A stretch of DNA of 64,000 nt from Eumeta japonica (Eukaryota; Arthropoda; Insecta; Lepidoptera; Psychidae), in the NCBI GenBank assembly GCA_005406025.1, contig BGZK01000210.1, forward strand, positions 310,001 to 374,000, read 5' to 3'. A program made the position numbers and the translations under genes. Shown one piece after another: positions 23,338-35,200 of the stretch (the first letter of the stretch is position 1; each line of letters opens with the position of its first letter). Below the pieces are notes generated by a model. The model had not been told where the DNA came from, ran no database searches, and saw nothing but the letters and a program-made list of their open reading frames with translations.

Positions 23338-23645
23338 GTGACAAATGTAATTTAAATCGGTAGTCGCTTAAACAAATTAATAATTTACTTTTATAATTAC
23401 AAAGTACTACCCACCACACGCCCGCTTTGTTGGGCGTGTGTTAAAGTGAAATAAAATAGCCTTGAACCCTATACGGTGCAGTACCATAATAGTATAGTAT
23501 GATGCGTTTAATAATTTTGAAATGAAGAATGAAAAATCGTTTTCATTGCATACCTATGTACCGCATCTACTGAAATTAACAGGGATAGGGCTCGTGTGGG
23601 ATGCCAATAAACTAAAAGCATAATTAATTACAATACTTGTATTTC
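23338..23645. other. Stretch without a gene
   Basis: A small inverted pair is visible at about 23,410-23,440: CACACGCCC...GGGCGTGTG around CGCTTTGTT. No other feature was seen. Confidence 0.45.
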
Positions 23646-23649
23646 AGAG

Positions 23650-23970
23650 CGAACACAAAAACATACATAAATAACGCCCGTCCGCGGCATGTGTGTACAA
23701 ACATAGCGACGTCGACGCCGGCTGCGCGCGCGCCGCACGCCGGCCGACGACGCAGCAATGGCATTTGTTGTGCCCCAGCCGTGACCTTTCGGGGTCGTGT
23801 TGCTGCTTCGTGACATCTAAATAGACGCGCTTTCAATGGCGGAAGCTTTGCCCCTTAAGCTGACGGAAGTTGACGATAACACGCCGCGCCGTGGTCACGA
23901 TTCGGTATATTGGTCGATAGCCGCGAATTAGCGTCGCTGGAGAGCCGAACGGGCTTAGAACTGTTTTCTC
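23650..23970. other. GC-rich island
   Basis: A strong CpG-rich block (GCGACGTCGACGCCGGCTGC, GCGCGCGCCGCACGCCGGCC) followed by ACACGCCGCGCCGTGGTCACG. Two minus-strand ORFs at 23,624-23,836 are frame-shifted readings of the same GC-rich sequence and are not supported as genes. Confidence 0.4.
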
Positions 23971-25480
23971 AGTCTCACCGTCATGTCTATATTTATTTAT
24001 CTAACGGAGCGTTTAAAATAATTGATTAGGATAACGATAATGGTAATCTAAAAGGAGCAATGAAAATGCGAAATTGAGATTTTGAAATAGTGAAAATGTA
24101 TCGAGGGAGTCATGGATAAAAATTTATATTCTCAGCGCTAGATATGGAAAGATAAGGACAAAAAAAAAAAGAAAATCCAAGCATTGCATTGTCCATTTTT
24201 GGATAACTGCTTAAAATTCTTACATTTTAGAAGAATATCCTGGCAAAATCGTAAAAAGTACAGAATTCCGATTTACGTAAAATTCTTTCCCGTATAAATA
24301 TAGAATTAATACGCTAATGAGCAAATATCCATACGGATAAAAGTTACATTTTTAATATGCGCAATGTGTGTCTGTGTCTTCGTTAATGGATTTATACCAA
24401 TATGATCACAGATCTGGATAAGTTTTTTTATAGTTTAGTTTCAACTTCTGTGCACAGACTTTTTGTATAAAAGAAAAAAATGAAAAATGTTAGGGGATAA
24501 TCGCGACGGATGAAAAATATGTTCCACGGAATAGTTATCAGTGTGAACACAATTCCGCGCTTGTCTGTTTTTCATTATTTTATTTTAATTTAGTAAATGT
24601 CTATTTACAATTTTAAGTTTTTATTTCGAGTCCACTGTCTATCTACAATTTTAAGTTTTTATTACATTTGATTACATCTTGCACAGTACAAACTGTAATT
24701 ACATTTGCACGGATTTCCTAATTTGCTGCTACGTTTTTAAATTTCAAGAGCGCATATTGTAAGGTAGTGTTTTCGATTCGTGACTTGGGTGAATTCATCA
24801 GTAGATTGAAATAAATTAAATGAAAATCACGAATCAGTGCCATATTGTACCAAAGATAAATACTATTGCTTTTTCGAATATATTTTTTAAATCAATTATT
24901 CGACTAGTATTTAAAATAAAACACTTCATATTTTTGTTTAACGTATTTCAATGACGTCATTAACTACAGTATAACAATCTCATTGATGTAACATTTCTAA
25001 GAACTTTTTTTATTACATAAGTTTTGCTTATAAATTTCAAGGACAGTTGACTCTCTTGAACGAATAAAGAATATGTGTAGTTTCATTTTAAATACATTTT
25101 ACTAAACCCAAAAGTGTTTCTATCGACTTAAACAAGCTAAGAAACTTTGATAGCTGTTATGTTATCGGTGATACTTAAAATTCAAGCACCTTGACATCAC
25201 GGAATATATTTTACCTTCTTTTTTAATTATTACTATATAAATGTTGATGTATGATCTCAAGTGAAAAATATTTGAAATAATTAGTCACATTTCAAATGCA
25301 GGTATTTTTAATTAAAACTCGACTTTAAAAGGGAGATATTTAAGGGGGATTCTAGAATAATGATAAAGCAGCAGGATAAGGTATTATAACATTTTATTTA
25401 TGGTAAAATTAGATTTATATTTTCTCTACACGTATCGCAGGTAATAGGATCTAGGTAATATTCTAGTCGGCCAGCAGCGT
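23971..25480. other. AT-rich stretch with one CRE palindrome
   Basis: No gene was recognised. A short local duplication is visible at about 24,599-24,663, where GTCTATTTACAATTTTAAG and GTCTATCTACAATTTTAAG are each followed by TTTTTAT. TGACGTCA occurs at 24,952-24,959. Confidence 0.45.
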
Positions 25481-25650
25481 TTCGGACTGTGGCAACAAAG
25501 GCGGCGGCTGTTCGCCGCTAGGTGGCGCGACAAGTGGCGTCGGACCCGACCGCGTCATGGTTTGTCAATTACGGGGCCATTGTGCCGTGATCGACGCGGG
25601 CCGAGCGCGATCCCATCGCGCCGGCACAAAAAATATGTGGCGGTGCATTC
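25480..25650. other. GC-rich island with a CTCF-like site
   Basis: The block contains CCGCTAGGTGGCGC at 25,515-25,528, a close match to the CTCF core, followed by GACAAGTGGCGTCGG and GACGCGGGCCGAGCGCG. No ORF. Candidate insulator or regulatory element, inferred. Confidence 0.45.
25515..25528 (+). promoter_or_regulatory. CTCF-like motif
   Basis: CCGCTAGGTGGCGC includes the AGGTGGCGC core conserved between Drosophila and vertebrate CTCF. It sits in the middle of a GC-rich island. Evidence is motif only. Confidence 0.45.
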
Positions 25651-25904
25651 GTTGTCGTACTATACGTATATGCGATACTAACACATCTCATGTTTAAGAT
25701 TGCAAAAAGTCTAATTTCATTGTTAATGTTTTCAGATAAATGATCTGTCTGTATGTTACACCTACCTGTCTACAATCATAATTTACTTGAACAGAAAACA
25801 GAAAAATCCATTCAAGTTTTAATGTTAATTTCAAATCTTGACTTGAAACTAGATATTTTATGGTGTTCGAAAAAAAAAGATGCGTTTTGTCTGAATATTT
25901 GACG

Positions 25905-26095
25905 TATACTAGATTTCGACGTTCCGTCAAGACGGCACCGCGGGCGCAGCGCCGCCGCCCGACGACGCCTCCGATCGCCATTCTAGATCGGCAATAATTA
26001 CTACAAGTCGGATTTGTCCCAGTGTCGGTCCGAGTCGGCAATTAATGTCTCCATTTAGCCGCCGTCCCAACCGACTGGTTCGTGAGCACCGATGT
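25905..26095. other. GC-rich island
   Basis: Contains AAGACGGCACCGCGGGCGCA and GCCGCCGCCCGACGACGCC, then GTCCCAGTGTCGGTCCGAG. The minus-strand ORF at 25,694-26,041 crosses it but is not recognised. Confidence 0.35.
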
Positions 26096-26780
26096 TTTGA
26101 TAGGCATGCAATTAATTGACATTGGATGTTGACATTTATCCAAGTCCGAGGCGGATCTTCGAAAACTGGAAAATTAAAAAAAAATATTTAAATTAAATGA
26201 AACAAGATAGAACTCGTTGACTAATCGGCCGTCTGTCCGTATTTAAGGAAACTATAGTGTTTGTGGTTTATTATTACATTAAGAACGACATTAGGACTTA
26301 AAAGTAACAACCTAACATTCAGTAACTCCTCTTAAGACGTAAGAAATGCAGTTCTAAACGTAGAGATCTTATATTTAAATTAACTTAGATTTTTTAAAAA
26401 TCTTTTTGTCGTGGTATTGCTAAGCATTTGTGTAGCGAACTCATGCTCAGATTAAAACTTATTGTACGTTAAATACCAACGCTGTCTGCTGAAGAAAGTT
26501 TCCAGAATATTTAAAGGTATAAAGGGAAGTTCCCACTCTACGCGTTTGTCGTGAAAGAGGTTCGTAAACATTGGGCCTCCAATAATAAGGTATTGGCGTA
26601 TCTTATTGGAGAATATCAATATAGTAACTATAAAAGTAACATGCCTATTAGTATCTATATCAAATCGATTTGAAAAAAATAGATACACACATGGATACCG
26701 ATATCGTTTCGTTTGTTCCGTTTTTACAATTTTGACATAAAAGATTAGTAATTAATAACATTGAACGATTCATATAGGAT
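26096..26780. other. AT-rich stretch without a gene
   Basis: The ORF at 26,452-26,688 (-) shows no domain. No repeat was matched. Confidence 0.45.
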
Positions 26781-27270
26781 TTGAGGATAACAGCCAAGTC
26801 GACAACGTGATGCGATATCGTGACACGGAGCGAGGACTGCCCGTGTAGCGCGAATCCATAGCTCGGGCTCGGGTAGGCAATACCGTAAACAGAACCTTGA
26901 CATTAAGGTCATGAGAGTCGACCCCCTTCGAGACTGCGGCGCGGGCACGGGTGCCTATTCTCATGTCAGAAATGACGGGTTGTGAGTTTTGACAAGGCGA
27001 ACCGAGCCGGTTGTTGTTCTTTTTTTTTCCGCCCGCGACTCGAATCGTGTTACTCAGAAAATCAATCTCTTATCTGTCGCTCGATTCTCCGATTCGAGAA
27101 TAGGCCCCGTGGAAGATGCCCAGATATAGGAGGAAATGCGCGATATCTCGGACACGATCGCCGCCGGACGATAATTCAGTAGGACTGTCACTCGGCTCGG
27201 CGCTGATTAAATTGCTATGAAGTGGAATCGTGACTTGACGTCACCTCCGACTAGCGTCTAGGGCTGGCCC
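26780..27270. other. Extended GC-richer island with a CRE palindrome
   Basis: A roughly 490-bp block of elevated GC with CGAATCCATAGCTCGGGCTC, ACCCCCTTCGAGACTGCGGC and CGATCGCCGCCGGACG words, ending with TTGACGTCACC (TGACGTCA at 27,236-27,243). Several overlapping ORFs on both strands are mutually inconsistent shadows. Confidence 0.4.
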
Positions 27271-28004
27271 GATTATTAATCGATAATAATGGATGAGCAT
27301 TTGATAATTTTGTTATTAATGCGTTATGAGAATACAGTTTTAATTACATTTTAGACTATAATTGTTAAGCTTTGAGAATGTATACGTCGTAACATGAATT
27401 ATTTATATTTATATATCGATGGCGATAAATATTTATTAAATATTGTTTTTTTTCTGATATCATAAAAGTATTTTATGTAATAATTTCGTTGGTTATATTG
27501 AAGCTTATTATACAGTTAGCGTACTAAGTCACAAATAATACAAAACTTAGATAAAAAATTAATATATTGATTTTTATGAGCGTTAATATTATAAATAATA
27601 AAGACCCAGTTCAGTGAATTTTATTAAAATATTGAAATTTTATAGCTGTCGGCACTACATTCATTATTACAATAAATTTTGAATTTCATCATTGCCAATC
27701 GTTATATTTCCCATAAACATATTTATTCCGTCTTATTATTCCTGTCTAGCTATAAATCTAATAAACAAAACGATAATTATGACGATAGTTATTAAGAGCT
27801 TTCGATAAAAGCTACTGACGTTTGCGTTTTACCAACGATCTATCTATTCATAACAGAAATATCAATACAATAAATATTGCAAATAATTCGAGAAATAAAT
27901 ATAAATTATGTACTATGACGTTGTTTTACAGGTTAGATAATTCTTGAGTAAATTATAATGTGATAGTGTAATACAATATAATATAACAGTGGCATTATTA
28001 AAAA
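27271..28004. other. AT-rich stretch without a gene
   Basis: Nothing recognisable was found on either strand. Confidence 0.5.
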
Positions 28005-28255
28005 CATCGATTGCGTCCTCGCCGGCGCGTCCCAAGCGGCGGGCGGGCGGCGCGGCGGCGTTGGACGTGTCGCCAATTACCGCGTATTGACTCAGCCGAA
28101 TCGGCGGTTCTCATAATTTACATAATTACAGGCTGTTGCCGGCGTAACTCTAATTTCGGCGCTCGACCCCGAAATATTTCCCCCCCGAGTCCGCGTCCGC
28201 CCAGCGCCGAGAGACGCAGATCGCCGATAAACGCGCGCACCATGGCGTCTTAATG
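28005..28255. other. GC-rich island
   Basis: CpG-dense block (GGCGGGCGGGCGGCGCGGCG; ATTTCCCCCCCGAGTCCGCG). An 80-codon ORF (28,011-28,253, +) is low-complexity arginine/proline and not credible as a protein. Confidence 0.4.
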
Positions 28256-29170
28256 GATCGCACCGTGTAAAAAAACATTAATAACATTGTTGCTATTAGA
28301 TTCGTTTAATCGTTTCCCCTTTTAGTTGCAACTTTTCAATGCGCGAAGACAATGTTTATACTTGATAGTTTTAATGTTTCGTACGACAGTGGCTCCGCCT
28401 TGCTCGTCGGCCATAATGAGCTTTCTCATCTTTCATATTGGACGTATAATGTTTTGTTGTTGTAATATGTTTGCCCCAAATTACGGTCCCCCTCCAGATC
28501 ACGATGTTGATCGGATATCGTTTTCAATGCCGATTCGAGTCTCCTTTACTATTCCGATTAAATCTTCAATTTTAACGTCATTGAGACACAAACATCCCAA
28601 CATCATCACATATATTCTTCGTTTACTTCTCCGATATGGCTTTAATAAAAACCATATCGATGTTAAATTTCATTTACATTTAAAGCTTAATTGTACACAA
28701 TATAATACTATAATTGACAAGGTACTGTATCTTGAGATAAATTTGACATTTCTTAAAACAATCGCTTTATTGTTTATTCTTCATCAATTAAATGAATTAA
28801 ATGAACAAGTGACAGATAGTTTCACAGTTGAAGTAAATATGTATATAGTAAAGAGATTTAAATTTTAGTACTACACTAATAGTGATAAAATCGTAATCCG
28901 TAATTTGTTACTTACATTCGCTTAATTTAATTTAATTAAAGTTAATTAATCTCGTTTGATACGCCTAAATGTACCTGAGGCAACAGTTAGCGACACATGA
29001 GATCAAAGTTTATAATACAGAAATACTGTCTATAATTCTATATAATTTAAAGATTTCTTGGTACGTACCAAACAGTTTTTGGTACATACCGAGCATTTTC
29101 AATGGCATAAATTATAATACACAACATTTATTTCCCAAAGAACTTAGTTGCAGTGAATAGTTGGTATATT
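28256..29170. other. Stretch without a supportable gene
   Basis: The longest ORF in the window (28,326-28,868, +, 180 codons) lies here. Its product has no recognisable domain, its composition follows the AT-rich DNA, and it is flanked by stops with no clear promoter. Part of 28,375-28,580 (GTGGCTCCGCC..., then ATCGTTTTCAATGCCGATTC) vaguely resembles repeat family F, which would explain the ORF's GC-richer start. Confidence 0.4.
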
Positions 29171-29174
29171 AAGT

Positions 29175-29345
29175 AGGCGGCCCCCGTGGCCTAGCGTTCG
29201 CTTCAAACGCGAGAGTTCCTGGTTCGACTGCCGGCTGGGCAATTTGTCCCTCTTATTGGTTACGTTTTGAATGTTGTGGCTGTACATCTGGCTTGTTATT
29301 ACACTGTGAAATCAGTATAGAAAATACAATTTTAGTTTGAATATA
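29175..29345 (+). mobile_element. tRNA-derived SINE fragment
   Basis: GGCGGCCCCCGTGGCCTAGC opens the block. An A-box-like TGGCCTAGCG (29,187-29,196) and a B-box-like GGTTCGACTGC (29,221-29,231) are spaced as in a tRNA internal promoter. The acceptor and anticodon stems do not close, and a non-tRNA tail of about 100 bp follows, so this is a SINE rather than a tRNA gene. Confidence 0.6.
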
Positions 29346-30050
29346 ATATAAGGTATTTAGAATGTCCGTCTCTGGTACATGAGCAGTTTATAATCATACA
29401 ATCGTTACTAAGTTTTTAGAAATCTCGAAAAATTAGCTATAAAATTGTTCGACATGGGGTATCAATGTGGATCGCGTAAATCTATATCTTAATTTTACTT
29501 TTAAGGAGTATTTTAGTTAATATTCACAACTTTTATAATAATATCATAAATTAATAATTATTTTTTTAAAATTTGTTTAAATTAAATGGTTAACGAAATA
29601 TGAATTTGAAAAATGACACTTCATAATTAGGGATCATACCTAAGAAGGAGCTTAAATATAAATAAAATTTGAAAAAAATTTCAAAAGAACTATCAAATAG
29701 TACTCTTTATATGACTTGTTAAAAAAATCTATAGTTGACATATCATTACTTATTGCGTACTAAGTAATCATATTTATATTTTATAGTGATTTTTGACAAT
29801 GTTACGTATGAAGTATAAAAAAGACAATTCAAACAACCAAAAGTTTTGTAAATTGCAAAATTGATTTAAACGACAAAAACACGAGGTGACGAGATTATAA
29901 TTATTATTCATCTATTTACAAGGTTCTAAAATACTTCATTTATATCATCTCACACATCAAAATTCAAATGTACAAGTCTTTTGACACGAAAAGACATCTG
30001 TATATGTCCGAAAGGTGTTATTCCAACACTTGATGAGATTATGAAATTCC
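29346..30050. other. AT-rich stretch without a gene
   Basis: No feature recognised. Confidence 0.5.
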
Positions 30051-30335
30051 AAAGCGTCATGGCGCCACACACCGTCATTTCATTAGCCCCGGCGCATACG
30101 CAGCGCGTCGCGGACAGGCCGCCATTAAATGTTGCCGCTCTGCTAACTCCTGCGCAACTAAGAACACGCTTTTTTTTTATTTCGTTTTATTGTCTTTGGT
30201 AGCGGCACCCGTAACTGGACTGTGAATGGGGGTACATTCGTATCTGTCGCCGGACGACCGTCGACGAACTCTCTAAAGCCTTTCATACGTTACGATACGA
30301 CACGGACGTTGTCTCGATCGTCCGAGCACTGATGC
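30050..30335. other. GC-rich island
   Basis: The block includes CGTCATGGCGCCACACACCG, CGCAGCGCGTCGCGGACAGG and CGCCGGACGACCGTCGACG. The ORF at 29,981-30,202 (+) ends in a phenylalanine run from poly-T and is not supported. Confidence 0.4.
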
Positions 30336-31490
30336 TGTTGCGTTGACTAAATATCGTTTATAAATTTCTTTGGATATTACATATAGATAGGGCTATTAAA
30401 ATAGATTCTGAGATTGGATTTCGTTTAAATCAATGATACATGATTTATTTGCATCAGTATTATATTCTGAACTTATATTAATTACATAGGAAGAGCAATA
30501 TATTTTAATGTCTTATTGTAATCAAAATTTTCACGTTCACTGATTTTTAATTTTTCGTTACTCTATATTTCAAGTCTAACTCTAGTTCAGTAGAAAAAAT
30601 CTCAATAACTTACAACAGCATTTATTTTCTTTCCCATTGCGTTTTTATAAAAGAAACTTCGTTTATGATGACGAAAATCACATATCTAACGACGCACCTG
30701 AATATGACAACAAACACTTTTAATGTCACGTGTCGACTGTGTAAATACCCATTTAATTTGTTAATTTCTTTAATTTCGTGATATGTGTTCTATTCGAACA
30801 TTCACTGTAAATGAGAATTTTTTTCAGTAATAATAAAATGAAATTGAACGCATTATTTCAGATATAAATAAAAAAAACCGCAAAAACTCAACGCCGTGTG
30901 CATGTCGTATCGTAAGCTGCGAACGAGACTTATTTATAGCATTTTGGTGCGTGTGATCTTTCGGACGGGCTCCGTACAACACATTACTTCGATACCTTAA
31001 CTTTCATCAGTTGTTCATTAGTATTGTTTGTGAGGTCGTATACACGTGTTTTTTTTTTTAATTCTCGATCACCAACAAAATGGCAAAGTCATTTTGAATC
31101 ATTGCCGTTGATGGTCTATTTTTTTTTTCCGTCGATCGCTTATTGATTCTAAATGACTTGTATGTATACAAAAAAAAAGAATATCATACATAATTTCAAT
31201 ACGAGTTTTTATTTTATCGTGTACAAATTTAAATTTTTATGGATTGCCCCGTGTCACGAGCTTGTTTCGAATATTAACACCTTTTATCAATAACGATTTG
31301 TAAATATTGCCAGTGTGGCGTGTTAGAATACACTAATATACAGTCAGAAAAAAAAGATGTGACAAGAAAAGATATGACTGTACTCATAAAAACAAGAATA
31401 ACCGATATTTCTTGTCTCATTTTTACAATATTAATAATTGATGACTTTAGAAATATTAATTAATAAATATTATTATTAATACTTACTGTC
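30336..31490. other. AT-rich stretch without a gene
   Basis: Several homopolymer runs of A or T (for example near 31,050, 31,120 and 31,170). No gene or matched repeat. Confidence 0.5.
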
Positions 31491-31578
31491 TACACACACT
31501 ACACGTACACACACACTCAAACATTCACGCACACACACACACACACACTCACACACACTCGTACGCACACTTACACTC
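31491..31578. repeat. (AC)n microsatellite, interrupted
   Basis: An AC-rich tract interrupted by CTC, GT and CG dinucleotides. The longest pure run is about nine AC units near 31,530. Confidence 0.9.
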
Positions 31579-32120
31579 ATTTACTTTCATTGTTAAAAAT
31601 AATATCGATATTTGATTTGTAATATTCTGTTTGACATTATATTGAATTTTAACTCAGGCTTATAGTCCCTAAATCTTTTTTACTATAATTCATTCTCGAT
31701 ATTTGGTGTAGAAATTCCATAGTGATACAGTAGAATAAGATTATGCGCTTGGAGTTTTAAAAAGTCCCTACACATGAGTAAAACACTAATCTGTTGAGCT
31801 TATGATAATACACCTGATAAGTGCACAACGATTTTAACACACTTTCTATTTTGTGATTTATGTATTGCTCTGGAAAAATGCAGTTCAATGCAACGAATCA
31901 TTGTCGTTTACACTTTGAAACGGATGGACAACGGTCGTAAAAGAAAATGAAAGATAAAAGTTAAATTTGTTTTCTTATTCGATCTTTTCTTTCTTTAGAA
32001 AAAAACTTCTTCTTTTCGAACCTTCTGAACCGGGGGTACGCCCCATGACCGATAATCCGCCGCATTTTCCTTCAGTGTTCAAAACCTAGTTTTAGATGAA
32101 CCTCTTTTCCTGTCACGCCC
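31579..32120. other. Stretch without a gene
   Basis: Nothing recognisable was found. It directly precedes the paired hairpins at 32,121. Confidence 0.5.
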
Positions 32121-32191
32121 AACGAAATAATGGCAATTATGTAGTTGCCATTATTTCGTTTAAATCTATGTATGTACACTACATAGATTTA
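32121..32191. repeat. Two adjacent perfect hairpins
   Basis: Hairpin 1 (32,121-32,160) has perfect 16-bp arms, AACGAAATAATGGCAA and its complement, with an 8-base loop. Hairpin 2 (32,161-32,191) follows without a gap: perfect 12-bp arms, TAAATCTATGTA and its complement, with a 7-base loop. The abutment suggests a structured element such as a miniature transposon end or a cruciform-prone site. Confidence 0.85.
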
Positions 32192-32265
32192 AAACGCTAA
32201 TGCAGTCAACATAACGGAGCTATTCCTATACGTCCGTTCGCCGACATCGTCGACGACTTGGGTCG

Positions 32266-32416
32266 AATTATGTCAACTCAAAACGATCGAGTTCGTGTCG
32301 TCGTGACGTCAAAATCACGTCAACAGATGGCGCTGGCGGCGGTGAAACTTCTCTCACCCCGACGCCGTTCTGACGTCACAGAGATACAGGCTCGATCGCT
32401 TTGAGTTGACATAATT
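32266..32416. promoter_or_regulatory. Inverted-repeat element enclosing CRE and CTCF-like motifs
   Basis: AATTATGTCAACTCAAA-A-CGATCGAG at the left is matched in reverse complement at the right with a single difference. The 99-bp interior has TGACGTCA near each end and AGATGGCGCT between them. No target-site duplication is visible at the borders, so a miniature transposon is not the obvious reading. A regulatory role is inferred from the motifs. Confidence 0.5.
32325..32334 (+). promoter_or_regulatory. CTCF-like motif
   Basis: AGATGGCGCT in CAACAGATGGCGCTGGC matches the common insect CTCF core. It lies between two TGACGTCA palindromes inside a near-perfect inverted repeat. Confidence 0.4.
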
Positions 32417-32500
32417 GCCGGCAGTGGCATCGCCTTTCACGTCACATCAAAGAGAGCCGCCGTCGGGCCGCGGCGTCCGATTATAATTATTAAATTCGCA

Positions 32501-33289
32501 CGAGCATAAATGTGATAGTTGTTTAAGGTGGATACAACAAACAAAACACTATAGGATATTATTTTGCACTTTTATTTTTTTTTATAGATCTCAAATTTCC
32601 TTGGATGTTTTTAATTAAAACTGTTCGTTCACATTGAAATCCACGAAGTGACTGCAGGGCTTTAATAGTTAGGACAAAATGTTTCTAAATAAAAAAAAAA
32701 AACTATTTTTGTTTAATAAGTGTTGCGATTAAGACTCGAAGATTCGGCGGGATAGAAAAATTAAATTTTATTCACCAGTACAAAAGTTCAATATTCATTA
32801 CTCTCCACTCTGGCCTAGTGCGTGTTACGAACTTAATACGTCTTTGAGCATTCCGATGTACGTGACACGCAGGTTCCCTCAAGATATTCCCATCACTGTG
32901 TCTGCTTGGAATATTTACTTTAGCATTAGATAAGATTAGGATTGGTGTCAAATCAGAGTTTGATGGGGAAAGATTATGGATCATGTTGCTTTTTCTCATT
33001 TTTTTAATGTCTTATTTGTTAGCATAAAAGAATAAGACATTAAAAAACATTGATCTTATTTTTTTTCCACATAATTCCTGGGTGGTGTTTAGCCAATAAA
33101 ATGCACTTGGCATGTTTTTCATTACTTGTATGCGATTATAATTCAATATTAATATGGACAAAATCACATGGAACAACTATTGTAGTATAAAGAAGTAAAA
33201 CGTGATTCATATATTTAATTTAGGTTCAAATTTTACATAATCGTATACATATTAAAAATATATTCTAATGACATAATATATAATTAATA
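32501..33289. other. AT-rich stretch without a gene
   Basis: The ORF at 32,772-32,999 (-) has no recognised domain. A short inverted pair lies at about 33,005-33,045 (TTAATGTCTTATT...AATAAGACATTAA), a perfect 13-bp stem around a 15-base loop. Confidence 0.5.
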
Positions 33290-33470
33290 TATAATTATGG
33301 GTTGGAGCGACCATAATCAAAATCGTGAACGAAACTGTGATAGAGCCCGACCGAGGACGGATATTGGAACGAGGTCGAGGTGGGAAGTACGATCGTAATG
33401 GAATCTATGAAAAGTATGAGTGAAATTCTTCTACATCCATGCGGGTGAACCTACTTTATTTGTATTTAAA
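33290..33470 (-). repeat. Dispersed repeat family F, copy 5
   Basis: On the minus strand it opens near 33,450 with GGTTCACCCGCATGGATGTA and continues with pyrimidine-rich GATTCC/CGATC/CCTCGACCTCG words to 33,300, as in the other family F copies. Confidence 0.45.
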
Positions 33471-35200
33471 AAAATACTTCACTCATAAATATTTTATTTA
33501 AAACGCACTGTACTAACATTATCCATAATTAAACAAGATTTTTTTTACCAAGTCGAGCTTCAACAACGACTATTTAATACGAAATGTCACATTTAATGTG
33601 GGTTATTATTTATATACATTGACAAATCTTTTTAATATCATTACATCAAAAGAGTAAACCTTGACCTTCTTCGTAAAATAAATAACAGGTTGATTCTTTA
33701 TTCATAAATGGTTCTGATAACAAATACAAGACTAATTTTTTTGCATAATAAAATTTTTGGTTTCGTGCTGTTTTTATACATCCTTATATAATTAATCAAT
33801 TAATCATCTAATTCTAATGAATGTAAAGGAGTTTGTTATTAGACAATAATTATATTCTTTTCATATTTATGAACATGCAAAACGAGATATAAAGTAAAAA
33901 TGATAATAATTACTTTCTATTTTTATTTCGTTTTGTTTGTCTAATTATAGATTCATTTATTCTATATCCACATGTAATTAATGTATATATAGCTTTATGT
34001 ATAACATTCCGTGAACACATTAGTGATGGATAGAAATGCACCCGACTTTGTGTACTTTTTTTAATATTAATAGAGATATTATAATGCATATACATTTTAT
34101 CCAAAGCATGTAAGAAAGTGACTGCACATCTTTTAGGACAACCTCGTAATACTTCTTTAGTCGCCAGTTGTAGTCCTTAAATGGCAAACGCACCACCACG
34201 ACAAGGTTTGGCAGTTACAAGAATAAGGTAATAGTTGTTATCTTTCTATATCTAGCGAAAGCCATTTTTCGCTAAAGCTTACAGCTTTAAAAGTGAGGCT
34301 TTCTTTAATCTTTCACTAATCCGTTAGCCTGATTGATTAATTCATTACCGTTAGGTGTCTAATAGTCGGGATCGCAAAGAAATTAAAAAGTAAATGTTAT
34401 TCACGCACCGTTTTTTAATAAGTTCTTAATAACACGTTTCGAACGGAAGACAATATTACGGAAAGGTAATAAGTGTAATAGTTACATATGAAAATGCATG
34501 CACAAAAGCATGGTAGTACGAAATACTACAACGATCGACAATTAATACATCATAAGATAAACAAATGAATACACCATGATTCTGTAGTATTGAGTTTATA
34601 GCATCGACATCAACTTCTAATTATCTATTCTTCTTGGTCTACTGCAAAAGATGATTGACTGACAACCGAGATTTCACATATTAATAAAAACATGTCACTA
34701 TTACGATATTAAACTGAGCGTCATATTATAACTTTACAAGTAAAATTTCTATAGAAATTGATTTTTTTCAGTATTACTGTTTTCAATTTCGTTCTCACAC
34801 TGATCACCAGTATCGCAAAAAGACAAAATTTAAAATAACGAAGTCTCTCAGTTATCGTTGAACTTAAGGCAAAAAAGTAACCAGATTCTCATATTAAATT
34901 AATTGAGACCTCAATTGTTTTGGCTATATTGTTATATGCCTGCTAGTGCTACGAAATTAACAAAATCAATGGTGTCACAATCTTTTAATTCATAATTAGT
35001 GTTCTTAAAAATTTATTTCTCACAATATGTACAAGTAATTTACAATGATGTTTTATTTAACTACTTCATATAAGCTTTTTATTATAAAACTTAATATTTA
35101 TACGTCCTACATAAGTCAGAGTATTTACTTTTTTAGTTACTCTCAATCAATGTTTGAATACTAATGGCGTCTATGATTTTAAGAGAAATCAACAGATCAT
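33471..35200. other. AT-rich stretch without a gene
   Basis: The ORF at 33,910-34,104 (-) is AT-driven. A short imperfect hairpin is visible at about 34,252-34,282 (TAGCGAAAG...TTTCGCTA). Nothing else was recognised. Confidence 0.45.

Larger units (their letters stand above)
32220..32500. other. GC-rich island with palindromic architecture
   Basis: The CpG-rich block holds a 26-bp inverted repeat (32,266-32,291 and 32,391-32,416), two CRE palindromes (32,304-32,311 and 32,371-32,378) and a CTCF-like core at 32,325-32,334. A further GC-rich run (GCCGCCGTCGGGCCGCGGCG) follows outside the inverted repeat. No ORF was recognised. Confidence 0.6.

Noticed and set aside
28326..28868. 180-codon ORF, the longest in the window
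   Set aside because: The product has no recognisable domain, its composition follows the AT-rich DNA, and its start may overlap a decayed family F repeat. No splice or promoter context supports it.
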